DNA from: Sutcliffiella halmapala
Lineage (GTDB): Bacteria > Bacillota > Bacilli > Bacillales > Bacillaceae_I
Direction: 5' to 3'
NCBI RefSeq assembly: GCF_002019665.1
Contig: NZ_KV917375.1
Coordinates: 4,229,445 to 4,293,444, forward strand
Length of the DNA stretch: 64,000 nt
Part shown: one piece after another, positions 27,981-37,238 of the stretch
Layout: each line of letters begins with the position of its first letter
Numbering within the stretch: position 1 is the stretch's first letter
Made by a program: the position numbers and the translations under genes
The notes under the pieces: model-generated
Databases searched by the model: none
The model's input: only the letters and a program-made list of their open reading frames with translations
Told to the model about the DNA's origin: nothing

Positions 27981-28445
27981 ATCCTAATCCCCCTAGAAAT
28001 TTTTTAGAATTAAAGAAATCTTCAATAACTATCAACAACAATCTAACTTTTTAATGCCCCCCTAAGAAATTAATATTGAAAAAGCCTTTTAAAAACCATT
28101 CATGCATCCACTACGAGGTCTTTTAGGTGTAGGAATTTAAAGTTCATCGAAACCGGTTTACATAAAAACCAAAAAAATATAGAACAAAATCCATCACCCT
28201 TTAATAGAAACCGCTTTCATGTAATTAATAATATGACTCATTTGAGAAAATATCAATCTTTTTTTCATAATTTTGATTTAATAAATAAATTATATAGAAA
28301 TCGGTTTCGTACAATAATATCAACCTAATTAGCTTTAATTAACAAAGCATTTACTCCTATGTATCCTTAGTACTTCCACGCTGTATAAAAAACGAATTAC
28401 ATGAATACAATAATGGGTAAATATTTTTTAAAAAGAGGTGTTCCA
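27981..28445. promoter_or_regulatory. Regulatory region with three LacI/cre-like operators
   Basis: 465 bp divergent region. Three near-identical dyads: GAAACCGGTTTA (28149-28160), GAAACCGCTTTC (28207-28218) and GAAATCGGTTTC (28297-28308). The middle one also matches 13 of 14 positions of the cre consensus (28206-28219), the others 11-12. They suit binding by the operon's LacI-family repressor, CcpA, or both. The plus-strand DUF3231 gene begins at the right end. Confidence 0.7.
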
Positions 28446-28994
28446 ATGACAAAAGCATTAGAAACGATTTCAGCCATTCTAAAAAACTTTATCGACGAAG
28501 AACCAAAGATTCCTCTTCATGTTGGGGAAGTTATGGATCTATGGACTGCATTTGTTGCTTTTCATGAGGCACACACTCTTTATCAAATTGCGCAAAACAC
28601 AACAGTTGACCCGGATTTAAAACATGTAATAGATAATGCATTAGAAGGTAGTAAATCTGATACAAAACTAATAGAAGATTTTTTACTTAAAGAAGGTGTT
28701 CCACTTCCTTTAGTAAATCCCGATAAGCCAGATTCTAGAGCCATGTCAGTACCTGAGGGGGTTAGACTGAATGATGATGAAATCGCTAATTTAATCTCTG
28801 TAAAAGTGGCTGCATCCATAACATTTTGTGCACAGGCTATGTCCAAAACAGTAAGAAGTGACGTTGGGATAATGTTTTTCCAAGTTCAAGTTGAATTAAT
28901 GAAATTTGCAGCTCCATTAAAAAATTTAATGAAAGAAAGAGGTTGGTTACGAATCCCTCCAGAATATAAAACTCCTGGACAACCTTATAAATAG
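28446..28994 (+). CDS. DUF3231 family protein
   Basis: About 182 aa, mostly helical with no signal peptide, matching the DUF3231 domain that is confined to Bacillus relatives (related in fold to the CotF/ferritin-like spore coat proteins). Segments such as LWTAFVAFHEAHTLYQIAQN and FFQVQVELMKFAAPLKNLMK are typical. Many family members are doubled; this is a single copy. The ATG at 28446 follows GAGGTG, while the longer in-frame ATG at 28401 has no ribosome binding site. A spore or stress role is possible but not shown. Confidence 0.8.
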   Translation: MTKALETISAILKNFIDEEPKIPLHVGEVMDLWTAFVAFHEAHTLYQIAQNTTVDPDLKHVIDNALEGSKSDTKLIEDFLLKEGVPLPLVNPDKPDSRAMSVPEGVRLNDDEIANLISVKVAASITFCAQAMSKTVRSDVGIMFFQVQVELMKFAAPLKNLMKERGWLRIPPEYKTPGQPYK

Positions 28995-29106
28995 GCCTTT
29001 TTATTGGGATTCAAATTCATTTATTTGATGACGGAGATGGTACTACATAACGTGAATATTTCTAAAAAAGCAATCCATTTAAATTAAACAAATGATTGAT
29101 TAAAAA

Positions 29107-29135
29107 AAGCTTACCCTCAACATTAGGATAAGCAT
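29107..29135 (-). terminator. Terminator after the propeller protein
   Basis: Minus strand: GCTTATCCT/AGGGTAAGC stem with a 7-base loop and seven T, 17 bases after the stop codon. Confidence 0.75.
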
Positions 29136-29151
29136 TTATCATTAGCTTTAA

Positions 29152-30234
29152 TTACGAATACCATTTATGCCATAAATGACCATTATTCCCTCTTACAAAA
29201 GTATCGATTCTTTCTCTACCCCAGGAAACAGCTCCTGGCGAAGATCGCACCCCACCTCGTGGTGAACCAAGATTCACCCACTCGCTCCACCTTGATCCAT
29301 TCCAATATTTTTGCCACAATCTATTATCTTCACCAGTAACAAAGCAATCGAGTCTATTTTGTTCCCAAGATGCTACCGATGGCGTTCCTTCGAATCCACC
29401 ACGTGGTGAACCAAGATTCTCCCATTGACTCCAATGTGAGCCATCCCACCACTTATGCCAGAGGTGGTCATTTTCTCCCCGAACAAATGTATCGATACGG
29501 TTTGCGCCCCACGATACAGCTCCCGGAGAACCTTTTAAGCCACCGCGAGGAGATCCAAGGTTTTCCCACTGACTCCAGCTTCTACCATCCCACCATTTAT
29601 GCCAGAGATTATTGTCTTCCCCTTGAGCAAAGCAATCGAGACGGTTTGCTTGCCAAGAAGCAACAGCCGGTGATCCTTTAAAGCCTCCACGCGGGGCACC
29701 TAGGTCTTCCCATTGGCTCCAACGTGAACCATCCCACCATTTATGCCATAAGCGATTATTTTGTCCTCTAACAAATATATCGATACGATTTGCACCCCAC
29801 GATACAGCAGCTGGTGAATCTTTTAAATTCCCGCGCGGGGCACCGAGATCTTCCCAACGACTCCATTTCCTGCCATCCCACCACTTGTGCCACAAACGAT
29901 TATTTTCTCCGCGAACAAAACAGTCCAGACGATTAGTCCCCCACGAAGAAACTGCTGGCGACCCCTTAAAGCCTCCAAACAGCGGAGCACCTAAGTCCTC
30001 CCACTCTCTCCAGCTAGCACGCATGTCGGCATCAGTCTGATTTCTATAATATCCTGGTCTTGGATAGTATTGAGGGGATGGATAAGGATATGGGTATGGC
30101 GTTGGATAGTACGGGTAATAAGGATAGTAAATAAATGGACGTCTAGGACGCGGCGGATAATAAATAATTCTTTCATTCGAATAGTTATTTCGATAAGCTA
30201 TTTGCTGTTGCTGATATCCTTGTGGAAAGAACAT
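29152..30234 (-). CDS. Six-repeat WD-like beta-propeller protein (PLL/DUF346-like)
   Basis: About 360 aa. The first 75 residues are low-complexity Tyr/Pro/Arg (runs such as PYYPYYPTPYPYPYP). Then six tandem repeats of about 48 aa fill residues 75-360, each of the form WEDLGAPRGG...GSPAVxSW...NRLDCFxxGxxNxLWHKWWDGxxWS. Repeats alternate: 1, 3 and 5 carry NRLDCF, repeats 2, 4 and 6 carry RID-F and AVSWG, so the true unit is a 96-aa pair repeated three times. The pattern is that of lectin-type propellers (DUF346/PLL, sialidase-like blades). No signal peptide or lipobox is present, so it is either cytoplasmic or a spore/surface protein exported without one. Confidence 0.75.
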   Translation of the reverse strand: MFFPQGYQQQQIAYRNNYSNERIIYYPPRPRRPFIYYPYYPYYPTPYPYPYPSPQYYPRPGYYRNQTDADMRASWREWEDLGAPLFGGFKGSPAVSSWGTNRLDCFVRGENNRLWHKWWDGRKWSRWEDLGAPRGNLKDSPAAVSWGANRIDIFVRGQNNRLWHKWWDGSRWSQWEDLGAPRGGFKGSPAVASWQANRLDCFAQGEDNNLWHKWWDGRSWSQWENLGSPRGGLKGSPGAVSWGANRIDTFVRGENDHLWHKWWDGSHWSQWENLGSPRGGFEGTPSVASWEQNRLDCFVTGEDNRLWQKYWNGSRWSEWVNLGSPRGGVRSSPGAVSWGRERIDTFVRGNNGHLWHKWYS

Positions 30235-30600
30235 AGAACAACCTCCCCATGATGATTCTGCCTATTAGTCTATGCAGGATTATCATAAATGGAGTTAGTA
30301 CTAAAGAGAGGAACACACTTACTTTCGAGGTAGAACGCCCCATAAGTAATGGGAGTTTTTTTGAAGGTTATTTTGCTATCTGTTAGGTAAATCCCTAAAT
30401 CCGTCAGATAAACCTTTATTTCCCTTAGCTAAATCCGGATTTCTATTAAAATCAAACCTAAATTCCTTCTCTTGCAGGGCCTAATGCGAGAATTTTTCAG
30501 TTTCTATGTAATTTAAGTCTTTTTTCAAAAAATGGGGCTCTTTCAGGTAATATTTTTGCTTTTTTCATCGCCTAGCCTACACTAGGAGTTCGGTTACCCC
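30235..30600. repeat. Upstream region with four imperfect 21-bp tandem repeats
   Basis: 30380-30463 is four 21-bp units in tandem (30380-30400, 30401-30421, 30422-30442, 30443-30463) of the form C-N2-TTAGNTAAATCC-N2-ATTT, diverged at many positions. No ORF is supported around them. The rest of the 30235-30600 stretch holds nothing else that I recognise. Confidence 0.45.
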
Positions 30601-30650
30601 AAAAAAAGCAATCAACCTTGACCAGACGTCACGGATGATTGCTTCTTTTT
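30601..30650 (-). terminator. Terminator of the mannitol operon
   Basis: Minus strand: AAGCAATCA ... TGATTGCTT stem followed by a run of seven T, about 40 bases after the mtlD stop. Confidence 0.8.
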
Positions 30651-30686
30651 TTACATAACCCTATACTAGGTAGCCTATCAAAAACT

Positions 30687-31850
30687 TTAACTTGCCTCTG
30701 TTGTCCAGTTACTACCGTATTCTTCTACGACAATCCGAATCAAATCCGAATCCTCACCAAGTCCAGTAAGCTCTTGAATTGCCTCGTTTAAGCCTTTTTC
30801 TTGAATTAGTTGTTGGATCTCGATAGCTTCTTCGTCTTGTTTGGCATCATACTTTAAAGCCGCTACAATCCCTTTTGCTAAATAGGTTGGCGTTTCTCCC
30901 ATTAAATCTAGGTATTGTCTTGCTGGTGCTATTAATCTGTCATTTGCACCAAGTTTACGCATTGGCGCTCTTCCCACTCTTGTTACTTCATCTGTAATAT
31001 ATGGATTTAAGAAGCGTTTCAGTATTTTTTGGATGTATTCCTGATGATCTTCTAAATTAAATCCGTATTTTTTCACCAAAAGAGCTCCTGATTCATTTAA
31101 TGCTTGTTCGACCAATCTTCTTACTTCTGCATCTTCTAACGCTTCATTAATCGTCGGAAACCCTAATTGATAGCCAATATAAGCAGTAATCGCATGTCCA
31201 GTATTGACGGTGAATAGTTTACGTTCGATATATGGGGTTAAATCCTCGACAAAAGTAATTCCTTTTATCGAAGGAGTGATTCCTACCACTTTTGACTCAT
31301 CTACCACCCACTCATAGTAAGGTTCCACTATTACCATAAGTTTATCTTCGTTCGACTGATTCGGCACAATGCGATCCACTGCAGCATCAGGAAAAGCAAA
31401 GTATTCGTCAAAGGAAGCTATTTCTTGTTCAGAAATCAGCTCATATACACTCTTTTTCAAAAGAGTGCTTCCACCAATCAAATTCTCACATGCAATAATA
31501 TTTAATGGCTGTGGGTTGACCGCTAATCTTTTACGCAACCCTTGAACTAAAGCTTTTGCAATAATTGGCAAGATTGCAGGACCAACAGCTGTTGTCACTA
31601 AGTCAGCATTTACAATTGCCTCTACTAGTCTTTCAGGTTCCGTCGCGCTATTAATTGCTGCTACATTTCCAACAGTTAGTTCGTCTTTCGTTCGATCAGC
31701 TAAAACAACCCGATACTCTTTCTTCTCATTTAAAAGATCAACGACTTCCTTATTCACATCTACAAAGGTCGTGTGATAGCCTGATTGGTATAGTAAGGCA
31801 CCAATAAATCCTCTTCCTATATTCCCAGCACCAAAATGGACGGCTAACAT
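30687..31850 (-). CDS. mtlD: Mannitol-1-phosphate 5-dehydrogenase
   Basis: About 387 aa NAD-dependent enzyme that converts mannitol 1-phosphate to fructose 6-phosphate. The N-terminal NAD motif FGAGNIGRGF is clear, and the long-chain dehydrogenase segment NTGHAITAYIGYQ contains catalytic-type residues. The ATG at 31850 follows AAGGAG by nine bases; the mtlF stop codon ends two bases before it. Last gene of the mannitol operon. Confidence 0.95.
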   Translation of the reverse strand: MLAVHFGAGNIGRGFIGALLYQSGYHTTFVDVNKEVVDLLNEKKEYRVVLADRTKDELTVGNVAAINSATEPERLVEAIVNADLVTTAVGPAILPIIAKALVQGLRKRLAVNPQPLNIIACENLIGGSTLLKKSVYELISEQEIASFDEYFAFPDAAVDRIVPNQSNEDKLMVIVEPYYEWVVDESKVVGITPSIKGITFVEDLTPYIERKLFTVNTGHAITAYIGYQLGFPTINEALEDAEVRRLVEQALNESGALLVKKYGFNLEDHQEYIQKILKRFLNPYITDEVTRVGRAPMRKLGANDRLIAPARQYLDLMGETPTYLAKGIVAALKYDAKQDEEAIEIQQLIQEKGLNEAIQELTGLGEDSDLIRIVVEEYGSNWTTEAS

Positions 31851-31851
31851 A

Positions 31852-32289
31852 TTAGTTGACTCCTTCAAAAAATTCTAAAATCTCTTCTTGAGAAGTAGCA
31901 GCAACAATTTTCTGGACATTTTCTTCTTCGGAGCAAACAATCGCAATTTGAGAAAGAATATCTAAATGTTCATTATCCTTTCCAGCGATTCCGATTAGTA
32001 ACTTCACTACATTCCCTTCACCAAATTCAACACCATTTGGCACTTGAATAATGGCAATCCCGGATTCTTTCACTGCCTTTTTCCCTTCTTCGGTACCGTG
32101 TGGAATAGCTACAAGATTCCCCATATAAGTTGAAGTTAACGCTTCACGCTCTAGCATTTTTTCAATATAAGAAGGTTCTACATAACCGCGCTTTACTAAT
32201 AGATCACCCGTCATTCTTATAGCCTCTTCCTGTGTTTTTGCAGTAGCATTTAATTGGATATTTTCTAATGATAAAATTGATAATGACAT
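31852..32289 (-). CDS. mtlF: Mannitol-specific PTS IIA component
   Basis: About 145 aa cytoplasmic phosphocarrier that passes phosphate from HPr to the mannitol IIB domain. The active-site His lies in VAIPHGTEEGKKAV, the usual EIIA-Mtl motif. The ATG at 32289 six bases after AAGGAGTG is used; a GTG at 32298 is part of the ribosome binding site. The start overlaps the end of mtlR. Confidence 0.93.
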   Translation of the reverse strand: MSLSILSLENIQLNATAKTQEEAIRMTGDLLVKRGYVEPSYIEKMLEREALTSTYMGNLVAIPHGTEEGKKAVKESGIAIIQVPNGVEFGEGNVVKLLIGIAGKDNEHLDILSQIAIVCSEEENVQKIVAATSQEEILEFFEGVN

Positions 32290-32290
32290 G

Positions 32291-34420
32291 TTATACACTC
32301 CTTAGTTCGTATAGTTTTTCATAGAAGAAATGGTTTAATTTTGCTGCTAGATAAGAGGAAATTTCCCTCTCGTCTTGCGATTCAAACAATCGTATACTTT
32401 GTTCATTTTCTATAATGGTTGCACTAATTTGACTTAACACCTCTAAACCAGCTACATCGATGGATTCAGGAGCCACTAAGATTAAAATCGTTTTTGCCTT
32501 CATCTCTGATGCATCCATCGCCTTAATAGTTAGTGGCTGAACAAGGGTGTAGACTATTAAGGCTGGTTCTTTCACCGCTTTGCTCTTCGCATGAAATAAC
32601 GCTAGCTCGGTTCCTGGAATTCCAAGTCCTCCAAGCTTTTCCCGCTTCAATAAATCTTGTAGCACCGTTTGCTTATCCATGATAATTTGCTGTTCCCATA
32701 GAAAATCACATGATAGTTCCAGCAACTGTGGTATTTCACGAGGTTTATCACCTTTTAGCACAGTAAATCCTTTTAATATTGTAGTAATGGTATTTGAGTA
32801 TTGAGACAGCTTTTGCATCAATTCAATCGTTTGTTCTTTCGGTGCAAAAGACTCCACTTCAATTTCTGAAGGTTGTCTTATAGGAGACTCCATTAATTGC
32901 ATTTTCGTATGTTGATGAATATACGTTTTCACTTTTTCCACTTCATCTGTTGTTAAGATAGGGTTTACTACTATATAATCCTTATCAATTTCAGGTAAAC
33001 GCATGGTGGATAAAATGAGGTCATACCTTTGATAGTCCATCTGTTGGAGTTCGAATAACGAAACATTCCTGCACTCCTTGATCTCTGGTATTTCTTTTTG
33101 TAATCTTGTCGCTAACATTTTAGAAGTTCCAATTCCACTTGAACATACTACTAAAGCTGTTAATGACTTCCGCTCCTGTCTCCCAATTAATACAGAGCCA
33201 AAATGCATAACTAAGTAACCAATCTCTTCATCAGGAACATCTAAATCGGAGAAAATAATTCCGACACCATCTTTTACTATGGAGAATAACTCGCTATAAT
33301 CACTCTTTATTCTTGCTAATAGTGGGTTACTAATCCCCATATTTTGTTTAATTCGAAATAGAGCAGGACTTAAATGTGCTACCAATCCTTGCAATAGAGA
33401 GCGATTATCCGATAGGTCCTGATGCACTCTATTACTAACATAAGTAATTAAGCTCTTTGCTTGAAGCGCGATTTGTAAGCTAGTGTCTTCAATAAGATAT
33501 TCTTTGTCGAGCCTTAATTTCGCACCAAGCAAATGCATCGTAATATAGCCAATTTCTGCTTCTGGAATGCTAGTCTGGAATACTTTTTCTAGCTTATCAA
33601 TGATTTTCCTTGCAACTTTAAACTCTGGAGTTCCATGCAATCTATCTAAATAACCTTGATCAATCGAAATATTTTCTCCGCGTAAAATCCGCTCCATCGC
33701 TAAGGCAAGGTGGACAACAAGACCCATGTAAGCACTATCCGCAATTGAATAAGGTAACTCTTTGTTAATTTCATCTACTGCACGTTCGACAATAAGCAAG
33801 TTATTTTTATTCACTAGGCCTAACAGCCGCTCTGAAATAGAATTATGCTGTTGGAAGGTTTTCTTTTGAATGTTTTCTCTGATAAGTGATAATAAATCAA
33901 ATTCATCGACATTTTCTGAAATAATTTTGCTCATTGCTTTTCTTTTGGCAGATTCACTTCCAACAATTTCAACTCCATAGCCTCGCTTGCGGATAAGCTC
34001 AAGATTACTTAATTTTTTCAATTGTTCCTCGACCTTATTCAGGTCATTGCTAATCGTAGCTATCGTAACGTTTAAATCATTGGCAATGGCAATCAGTTTC
34101 ACCGGCTCTGTCGATTCTAGAAGGGTGCAAAGGATAATTAATTGCCTTTCATCTGCCGTGTACTGATTATGGCTAACATTAAATAAAAATAATTTAAGTT
34201 CCTCTATATGCTCCGGGTCTCCAATAATCTGAATCCCAACACCTGATTTCTTGATTAAAGATAGTTCATAGTGCTGTAAAGTTTCTTCTACATCTTTCAG
34301 ATCACGGTGAACGGTACGCGGACTAACATCAATCTCATTTGCAAGATCCTTTACCGTGATTTCCTGTTCAGATGATAATAGAAGTTCCAATATTTGTCTT
34401 TCCCTAGCCGTAATGTACAT
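32291..34420 (-). CDS. mtlR: Mannitol operon activator, BglG/DeoR-type PRD regulator
   Basis: About 709 aa. Two N-terminal HTH domains (first: SPRTVHRDLKDVEETL), two PTS regulation domains (PRD, about 190-395), an EIIB-Gat-like domain (about 405-495, VVCSSGIGTSKML) and a C-terminal EIIA-like domain (about 550-700). In B. stearothermophilus and B. subtilis MtlR activates the mannitol operon and is controlled by phosphorylation of the PRDs and EII domains. ATG 34420, eight bases from GGAG, chosen over GTG 34429. Confidence 0.93.
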   Translation of the reverse strand: MYITARERQILELLLSSEQEITVKDLANEIDVSPRTVHRDLKDVEETLQHYELSLIKKSGVGIQIIGDPEHIEELKLFLFNVSHNQYTADERQLIILCTLLESTEPVKLIAIANDLNVTIATISNDLNKVEEQLKKLSNLELIRKRGYGVEIVGSESAKRKAMSKIISENVDEFDLLSLIRENIQKKTFQQHNSISERLLGLVNKNNLLIVERAVDEINKELPYSIADSAYMGLVVHLALAMERILRGENISIDQGYLDRLHGTPEFKVARKIIDKLEKVFQTSIPEAEIGYITMHLLGAKLRLDKEYLIEDTSLQIALQAKSLITYVSNRVHQDLSDNRSLLQGLVAHLSPALFRIKQNMGISNPLLARIKSDYSELFSIVKDGVGIIFSDLDVPDEEIGYLVMHFGSVLIGRQERKSLTALVVCSSGIGTSKMLATRLQKEIPEIKECRNVSLFELQQMDYQRYDLILSTMRLPEIDKDYIVVNPILTTDEVEKVKTYIHQHTKMQLMESPIRQPSEIEVESFAPKEQTIELMQKLSQYSNTITTILKGFTVLKGDKPREIPQLLELSCDFLWEQQIIMDKQTVLQDLLKREKLGGLGIPGTELALFHAKSKAVKEPALIVYTLVQPLTIKAMDASEMKAKTILILVAPESIDVAGLEVLSQISATIIENEQSIRLFESQDEREISSYLAAKLNHFFYEKLYELRSV

Positions 34421-34584
34421 CCTGTTCACTCCAATACTTATTCCAATGAATGGATGATGACAAAATTAAAGTACCCTGACTATAGTTTTATCATAATCTA
34501 CTATTTTTATTGATTCAACAAAAGGAAAATGAAGATTCGTCTCAATCATTGTTGCCAAAATCGAAAAGCGAAGCTAAACAAATC

Positions 34585-34622
34585 GAAAAAAGGGATAGAG
34601 TGCACATTACATCACCCCATCC
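34585..34622 (-). terminator. Terminator between mtlA and mtlR
   Basis: Minus strand: GGGATGGGGTG ... CACTCTATCCC stem with a loop and a T6 run after it, just after the mtlA stop. mtlR is about 165 bases further on; partial read-through or a separate promoter would be needed for it. Confidence 0.6.
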
Positions 34623-34630
34623 CCTTCTCT

Positions 34631-36073
34631 CTATTTTAATTTTTCAATTAGCTCATCGTATTTTGCACTGTTCAAAAAGTTTTCTACTGAAATATGAGTA
34701 GCAGTAGGCAACTTCTCCATGGCTCTATCAGTTAAATCTTTATGTGTAATGACAATATCTGCGTCATTAGGAATATTACTAATAGATGAATTTGTTACAT
34801 CAATTTCTAACCCTGCTTTTTTCACTTTATTCTTTAGGACCGAAGCCCCCATCGCACTAGAGCCCATTCCCGCATCACAAGCGAAGATTATTTTATTAAC
34901 TTTCTTAAAGGAAGGTTCTTGCACTTGATTTCCTTCGATTTCTTCTACTGTTTCTTTAGTAACCAATACAGATGCTCTACTTTCTTTACCTTTTAACTCA
35001 GATGTCTTATCAGTAGCTTTTACCAAATCGTCTTCTTCAATTGCTTTTGTTCCTTTCAAGATTACAGATGCAATGAGGAAAGATACAACAGAAGCAACTA
35101 ATACTCCTGCAATTACTGGCAAGAATCCACCTCTAGGGGTCAGAGCCATTATCGCAAAGATACTTCCTGGCGAAGGAGCTGCCACTAATCCACCATTAAA
35201 TAGAATTAACGTGAACACTCCTGCTGCTCCACCACCAATTGCCGCTAATATAAGAGCAGGTTTCATTAAGATATATGGGAAATAGATTTCATGAATCCCT
35301 CCAAAGAAATGGATAATGGTTGCACCTGATGCAGACTGCTTTGCCATTCCTTTACCAAAAAGCATGAATGCTAGTAAGATCCCTAAACCAGGACCAGGGT
35401 TTGCTTCTAAAAGGAAAAGAATCGACATTCCTTCTCTTGCTGCTTGCTCAATTCCAATTGGACCTAGGATTCCATGGTTAATGGCGTTATTTAAGAACAA
35501 TACTTTTGCCGGTTCAATGATAATACTTGCAAGAGGAAGTAAATTCGCTTGAACTAACCCTTCCACACCAGCTGCCAATGTCTTATTTAACGTTAATACA
35601 ATCGGACCTATTCCGATATATCCGATAATTGTAAGGATACCTGCGATAATACCCGCAGAGAAGTTATTGATAAGCATTTCAAATCCAGACTTCACTCTTC
35701 CGCCTAGGACTTGGTCAAACTTCTTAATTGCCCAACCTCCTAGAGGCCCCATCAGCATCGCGCCTAAGAACATCGGAATATCAGCCCCGACGATAACCCC
35801 CATCGTTGCAGTGGCACCAACGACTCCTCCACGCAAATCGTATACCATTCTACCACCAGTAAAACCAATTAATATCGGTAATAAGTAAGTAATCATTGGA
35901 CCTACTAGTGTAGCTAGTTCCTCATTGGGCCACCAGCCTGTTTCAATAAATAAAGCAGTAATTAATCCCCAAGCGATAAACGCTCCGATATTCGGCATTA
36001 TCATCCCACTTAAGTGACTGCCAAAACGCTGTATTTTAACTTTGATATTTGAATTTTTATCTTTAGAGCTCAT
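34631..36073 (-). CDS. mtlA: Mannitol-specific PTS IICB component
   Basis: About 480 aa. N-terminal IIC membrane domain with eight or more helices (residues 15-340, with GGRMVYDLRGGVVGATATMG and the glycine-rich GGIHEIYFPYILMKP) that carries mannitol, and a C-terminal IIB domain (about 385-480) with the phosphorylated Cys in FACDAGMGSSAMGA. The IIA domain is separate here (mtlF), as in B. stearothermophilus. First gene of the mannitol operon; a cre-like site stands upstream. Confidence 0.95.
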   Translation of the reverse strand: MSSKDKNSNIKVKIQRFGSHLSGMIMPNIGAFIAWGLITALFIETGWWPNEELATLVGPMITYLLPILIGFTGGRMVYDLRGGVVGATATMGVIVGADIPMFLGAMLMGPLGGWAIKKFDQVLGGRVKSGFEMLINNFSAGIIAGILTIIGYIGIGPIVLTLNKTLAAGVEGLVQANLLPLASIIIEPAKVLFLNNAINHGILGPIGIEQAAREGMSILFLLEANPGPGLGILLAFMLFGKGMAKQSASGATIIHFFGGIHEIYFPYILMKPALILAAIGGGAAGVFTLILFNGGLVAAPSPGSIFAIMALTPRGGFLPVIAGVLVASVVSFLIASVILKGTKAIEEDDLVKATDKTSELKGKESRASVLVTKETVEEIEGNQVQEPSFKKVNKIIFACDAGMGSSAMGASVLKNKVKKAGLEIDVTNSSISNIPNDADIVITHKDLTDRAMEKLPTATHISVENFLNSAKYDELIEKLK

Positions 36074-36409
36074 CTAAAATTGCCCCCTTTTCCCATTAAA
36101 TATATTGCTTTTCTCTCATTAATAATAAAGCGGTTTCATAAAAGAATCCACGTATAGAAAAGCCTTATTTGGCAAACTAATTGTTGACATCATTAAATAA
36201 CGTTGATTTCACTTCTTGATGTGCCTTGTTCACTACAATAAATGAGAGGATGCCCTTAACGAATGTACATATTACTTTACCCGATTGTACAAGCAACAGG
36301 TCTCTTGAATGATATGTCATTTGCGTGAATTTTTGAGCATATCTTTTTAATGTTACATATTTTATGGTATACTAGTAATTAAGTAACCTTATATTATGGA
36401 GAGAATAAC
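36074..36409. promoter_or_regulatory. mtlA upstream region with cre-like site; integrase promoter
   Basis: 336 bp. Plus-strand site 36125-36138 (ATAAAGCGGTTTCA) matches 12 of 14 cre positions and lies ahead of mtlA, consistent with catabolite control of mannitol uptake. An extended -10 TGGTATACT (TATACT at 36368-36373) stands ahead of the recombinase gene on the plus strand. No other gene seen. Confidence 0.5.
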
Positions 36410-36973
36410 ATGGAGTATGTTGATCCGATAAGAGAAATTGAAAAAATCAATGCAATTAAAGTCAAATTAAAGAAGCAGTCATTACGAGATTTATTGCTTT
36501 TTGTTTTTGGCATTAATACAGGGATACGAATTAGTGATTTGCTTAATCTTAAAGTTGAGGATGTTCGGGATGGATTTGGCTTAAAGGAGTTCCTCTGTCT
36601 ACACGACTCTAAAAGCGAAGATGCGAAGTCATTTTATTTAAATAATAAAGTGAAAATCGTATTGCAAGAATATTTGATTAGCCACGAATTCAATAATTGC
36701 GATTACCTTTTCAAATCAAAAAAAAACAACCTTCCGATTACACGACAACAAGCTTACCGAATCATTAATACAGCAGCTAAAGAAGTGGGGATTACTGGCA
36801 AGATAGGGACCCATACGCTTAGAAAAACATTTGGCTATCATGCTTATAGGAAGGGTATTGCTATATCGATACTAAAATCCATTTTCAATCATCAAACTCC
36901 AGCTGAAACTTTACGATATATAGGAATAGAAAAAGATGATCACTATCAAATTAAATTAGATGTAAATTTATAG
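36410..36973 (+). CDS. Orphan tyrosine recombinase (catalytic-domain only)
   Basis: About 187 aa, only the catalytic half of a tyrosine recombinase. Active-site residues in order: Arg in NTGIRISDLL (about residue 43), Lys near the beta hairpin, HTLRKT (His and second Arg, about 135-140), His in IFNHQTP (about 160, Asn replacing Gly before the usual His), and catalytic Tyr in TLRYIGI (about 169). The N-terminal SAM-like DNA-binding domain is missing, as in a small class often annotated as site-specific integrases in Bacillus. No other phage or transposon genes flank it. Ribosome binding site GGAGAG is present. Confidence 0.85.
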   Translation: MEYVDPIREIEKINAIKVKLKKQSLRDLLLFVFGINTGIRISDLLNLKVEDVRDGFGLKEFLCLHDSKSEDAKSFYLNNKVKIVLQEYLISHEFNNCDYLFKSKKNNLPITRQQAYRIINTAAKEVGITGKIGTHTLRKTFGYHAYRKGIAISILKSIFNHQTPAETLRYIGIEKDDHYQIKLDVNL

Positions 36974-37000
36974 AATAGCTATTCTAATAAAACACAAAAA

Positions 37001-37033
37001 CTTCTAGAATTGGTTGGGCACCACATCTAGAAG
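37001..37033. other. Inverted repeat after the recombinase
   Basis: CTTCTAGA (37001-37008) and TCTAGAAG (37026-37033), perfect 8-bp arms with a 17-base loop. No T-run follows. It could be a recombinase site, an RNA 3' end or chance. Confidence 0.35.
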
Positions 37034-37238
37034 CCGTATTACTTACATTTAATGAAAGAAAATGATATCTTAAAAAAATCCTCCCATGCAAAAGCAATCG
37101 GAGGATTGGATAAAACAAGATTTTATTTCACCATATCAAAAGATGTTTTCGCAAAGATTGTTGTTTTTCGTACCTCACACCGTCCACGTAACGAAAATCA
37201 ACAAATTTTACGAAAAGAGCCTAGTTAAAAAATAAAAA

